The translations under genes and the position numbers were made by a program. From NCBI GenBank assembly GCA_018223385.1, contig JAGTTR010000020.1:1-64000 (forward strand): DNA of 64,000 nt, given 5' to 3'. The DNA is from Oscillospiraceae bacterium Marseille-Q3528. Its GTDB lineage: Bacteria > Bacillota > Clostridia > Lachnospirales > Lachnospiraceae. This document shows, in pieces, positions 61,795 through 64,000 of the stretch; positions within the stretch are counted from its first letter, which is position 1; every line of letters begins with the position of its first letter. Below the pieces are notes generated by a model that was given only the letters and a program-made list of their open reading frames with translations, made no database searches and was not told where the DNA came from.

Positions 61795-63561
61795 ATGAAG
61801 AAGATACTGGATTTGATTTCGGAACAGGTGACGGCGGCGTTTGTGCAGGCCGGATACGAAGAAAAATATGGAAAGGTGACGGTGTCCAACCGCCCCGATC
61901 TGTGTGAATATCAGTGCAACGGCGCGCTTGCTGCTGCCAAGCAGTACCACAAAGCGCCCATCATGATCGCCAAAGACGTGGCTGCCATCCTGGAGACAGA
62001 GGACATGTTTTCCCAGGTGGATGCAGTGGCACCGGGTTTTCTGAACCTGAAGGTGAAGGAGGACTTTGTCAGCGATTACTTAAATGAGATGCGGGGCAGT
62101 GAGAAGTTTGGCCTGGAGCCGGTGGCACATCCCAAGACCATCATGATCGACTACGGCGGCCCCAACGTGGCAAAACCGCTGCATGTGGGACATCTGCGTT
62201 CCGCCATCATCGGTGAGAGCATCAAGCGGATGGGCCGTTATGTGGGCCATACGATGATCGGCGACGTGCATCTGGGCGACTGGGGCCTGCAGATGGGCCT
62301 CATCATCACCGAGCTGCACAAGAGAAAACCGGAGCTGGTTTATTTTGATGAGGCATATGAAGGAGAATACCCGGAGGAGGCGCCTTTTACCATCTCTGAG
62401 CTGGAGGAGATCTACCCGGCGGCCAGCGCTTATTCCAAGGAGCATGCGGACTACAAGGAAGCTGCCATGCAGGCTACTTATGAGCTGCAGCACGGCAGAC
62501 GGGGCTATCGCGCCCTGCTGGCACACATTTTGAACGTGTCTGTCACCGACCTGAAGAAGAATTACAAGAACTTAAATGTAGATTTTGACCTGTGGAAGGG
62601 CGAGTCTGATGCCCAGCCCTATATCCCGCAGATGGTGCAGGATATGAAGGATAAGGGCTTTGCCCATATGAGTGACGGCGCACTGGTGGTGGATGTAAAA
62701 GAGGATACGGACACCAAAGAGATTCCACCGTGCATGATCCTCAAATCCGACGGCGCTTCCCTGTACAATACCACGGATCTGGCAACCATCGTGTGGAGAA
62801 TGCAGGATTATCATCCGGATCAGCTGATCTACGTGGTGGACAAGCGGCAGGAGCTGTATTTCACCCAGGTGTTCCGCTGCGCCAGAAAGACCGGGCTGGT
62901 AAAACCGGAGACAGAGCTGACGTTCTTAGGGTTCGGCACCATGAATGGCAAGGACGGCAAGCCCTTCAAGACGAGAGAGGGCGGCGTTATGCGTCTGGAG
63001 AAGCTGATTTCCGGCATCAATGAGGAAATGTACCGGAAGATTATGGATAACCATGAGGCAGACCCGGAGGAGGCAAAGGAGACGGCAAAGATCGTGGGCC
63101 TTTCCGCTATCAAATACGGTGATCTGTCAAACCAGGCGTCCAAGGATTATATTTTCGATATTGACAGATTTACCTCCTTTGAGGGGAATACCGGCCCGTA
63201 TATCCTGTATACCATTGTCCGGATCAAGTCTATTTTGAATAAATACAGGGACAACGGCGGTACCCTGGAAGGGCTGTCCATCCGCCCGGCAGGCAGTGCC
63301 AGCGAGAAAGCACTCATGCTGGAATTGGCAAGATTCAACAGCGTGATGGAGAATGCCTTTGAGGAGATCGCGCCCCACAAGATCTGTTCCTACATTTATG
63401 ATCTGGCCAACGAGTTCAACCATTTCTACCATGAGACGAAGATCCTGGCTGAGACGGATGCGGAGAAGCAGAAGGGCTACATCGCGCTGCTGCTGCTGAC
63501 CAGAGGCATTCTGGAGGACTGCATCGACGTACTTGGCTTCTCCGCACCGGAGCGCATGTAA
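61795..63561 (+). CDS. argS: Arginyl-tRNA synthetase
   Basis: A 588-residue class-I synthetase charging tRNA(Arg). The N-terminal Add-1 domain occupies ~1-95, the HIGH motif appears as KPLHVGHLRS near 128-137, a GKPFKTREGGVM segment takes the place of KMSKS near 386-397, and the DALR anticodon-binding domain fills the C-terminus (LELARFNSVMENAFEEIAPHKICSY, split for reading). ATAAGGAG upstream. Followed by an AlaX-type editing gene. Confidence 0.97.
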   Translation: MKKILDLISEQVTAAFVQAGYEEKYGKVTVSNRPDLCEYQCNGALAAAKQYHKAPIMIAKDVAAILETEDMFSQVDAVAPGFLNLKVKEDFVSDYLNEMRGSEKFGLEPVAHPKTIMIDYGGPNVAKPLHVGHLRSAIIGESIKRMGRYVGHTMIGDVHLGDWGLQMGLIITELHKRKPELVYFDEAYEGEYPEEAPFTISELEEIYPAASAYSKEHADYKEAAMQATYELQHGRRGYRALLAHILNVSVTDLKKNYKNLNVDFDLWKGESDAQPYIPQMVQDMKDKGFAHMSDGALVVDVKEDTDTKEIPPCMILKSDGASLYNTTDLATIVWRMQDYHPDQLIYVVDKRQELYFTQVFRCARKTGLVKPETELTFLGFGTMNGKDGKPFKTREGGVMRLEKLISGINEEMYRKIMDNHEADPEEAKETAKIVGLSAIKYGDLSNQASKDYIFDIDRFTSFEGNTGPYILYTIVRIKSILNKYRDNGGTLEGLSIRPAGSASEKALMLELARFNSVMENAFEEIAPHKICSYIYDLANEFNHFYHETKILAETDAEKQKGYIALLLLTRGILEDCIDVLGFSAPERM

Positions 63562-63586
63562 GGCAAAAACAAAGGAGTAGAAAACA

Positions 63587-64000
63587 TTGACGGAAAAATT
63601 ATATAACACGGACAGCCATATGCACACCTTCACGGCTCAGGTGCTTTCCTGCGGCATGGAAGGGGAGCACTTTGGCCTGATACTGGATCGTACCGCCTTC
63701 TTCCCGGAGGGCGGCGGCCAGTGCGCGGACACGGGTGTGCTCATCTGTCCGGACGGCGCCCAGGTACAGGTGCTGGACGTGCAGGAGAAGAACGGGCAGA
63801 TCGTCCATGTGACGGATCAGGCGGTGGAGTCCGGCACGGCCGTACAGGGAGAACTGGACTGGGCACAGCGGTTTTCCAATATGCAGCAGCACACGGGAGA
63901 GCATATTGTCTCCGGGCTGGTGCATGCCGCCTACGGCTATGACAATGTGGGCTTTCATCTGGGAAGAGAGATTGTGACCATGGATTTCAACGGCACGATC
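63587..64000 (+). CDS. AlaX/DHHA-type alanyl-tRNA editing protein (truncated by window end)
   Basis: The first 138 residues of a gene that continues beyond the window. TTG 63587 follows AAAGGAG by 9 nt; an in-frame ATG at 63620 is an alternative. The segment TAFFPEGGGQCADTGVL near 39-55 and FSNMQQHTGEHIVSGL near 95-110, with the HxxxH zinc ligands, identify the AlaRS-editing-domain family (AlaX), which hydrolyses Ser- or Gly-tRNA(Ala). Whether it has the long AlaX-L form with DHHA1 cannot be seen. Confidence 0.85.
   Translation, partial: MTEKLYNTDSHMHTFTAQVLSCGMEGEHFGLILDRTAFFPEGGGQCADTGVLICPDGAQVQVLDVQEKNGQIVHVTDQAVESGTAVQGELDWAQRFSNMQQHTGEHIVSGLVHAAYGYDNVGFHLGREIVTMDFNGTI

Overview
The window looks like chromosomal DNA from a spore-forming, anaerobic Firmicute of the class Clostridia, most likely a Lachnospiraceae gut bacterium. 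This is inferred from gene content and order, not from a database search. Supporting evidence: the run comEC - holA - rpsT - gpr - spoIIP - lepA - hemW is typical of Clostridia; spore genes are present (gpr, spoIIP); there is a monomeric [FeFe]-hydrogenase-like protein with a Rex-type operator; purine synthesis uses an unfused AICAR transformylase plus a PurO-type IMP cyclohydrolase; and ribosome binding sites are strong AGGAGG types. No tRNA, rRNA, CRISPR array or complete insertion sequence was seen.

Layout. 63-4027: a tightly packed, visibly more AT-rich five-gene accessory operon (guanylate-kinase-like protein, anchored extracytoplasmic protein, PHP phosphoesterase, small unknown, membrane zincin). 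4206-7556: dut, a gamma-carbonic-anhydrase-like protein, a DUF1893 gene, and divergently from it a group-B-like [FeFe] hydrogenase. 7777-14256: arginine biosynthesis, with argG divergent from argC-(GNAT)-argJ-argB-argD; palindromic ArgR-like sites lie on both divergent promoters. 14352-16241: an orphan solute-binding lipoprotein and a small DMT permease. 16325-33561: ComEA-like protein, a response regulator/kinase pair, a GerMN lipoprotein, comEC, a DUF4160/DUF2442-Xre pair inserted before holA, rpsT, gpr, spoIIP, an alpha/beta hydrolase with a 51-residue membrane protein, lepA, an M24 peptidase and hemW. 33796-34920: Nudix and ProX-type genes. 35211-41193: a VanRS-like two-component system with a large membrane protein and an ABC-2 exporter. 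41367-42899: NhaC antiporter. 43100-52143: a complete phosphate regulon, nptA-type transporter, pstSCAB, phoU, phoR, phoP, with 11-bp-periodic Pho boxes. 52181-53003: RelBE remnant and transposon-end-like repeats. 53120-64000: pyk, the two last purine enzymes, NiaR with a PTS_EIIC_2 permease, a YtrA-type GntR/ABC operon, nfo, argS and a truncated AlaX-type gene.

How the genes work together. The Pho block forms a closed circuit: PhoR/PhoP sense phosphate limitation, PhoP boxes sit in front of nptA and pstS, and PstSCAB/PhoU import phosphate and signal back. The arg block makes arginine through the acetyl cycle (ArgJ recycles acetyl groups). The most interesting unexplained items are the 5' accessory operon, the two-component/GATase-like/ABC module, a PstA with a PDZ-like extracytoplasmic insertion, likely non-ATG (ATT/ATA) starts, a dispersed intergenic repeat with ACAGTTCA inverted ends, and several operators readable directly from sequence.
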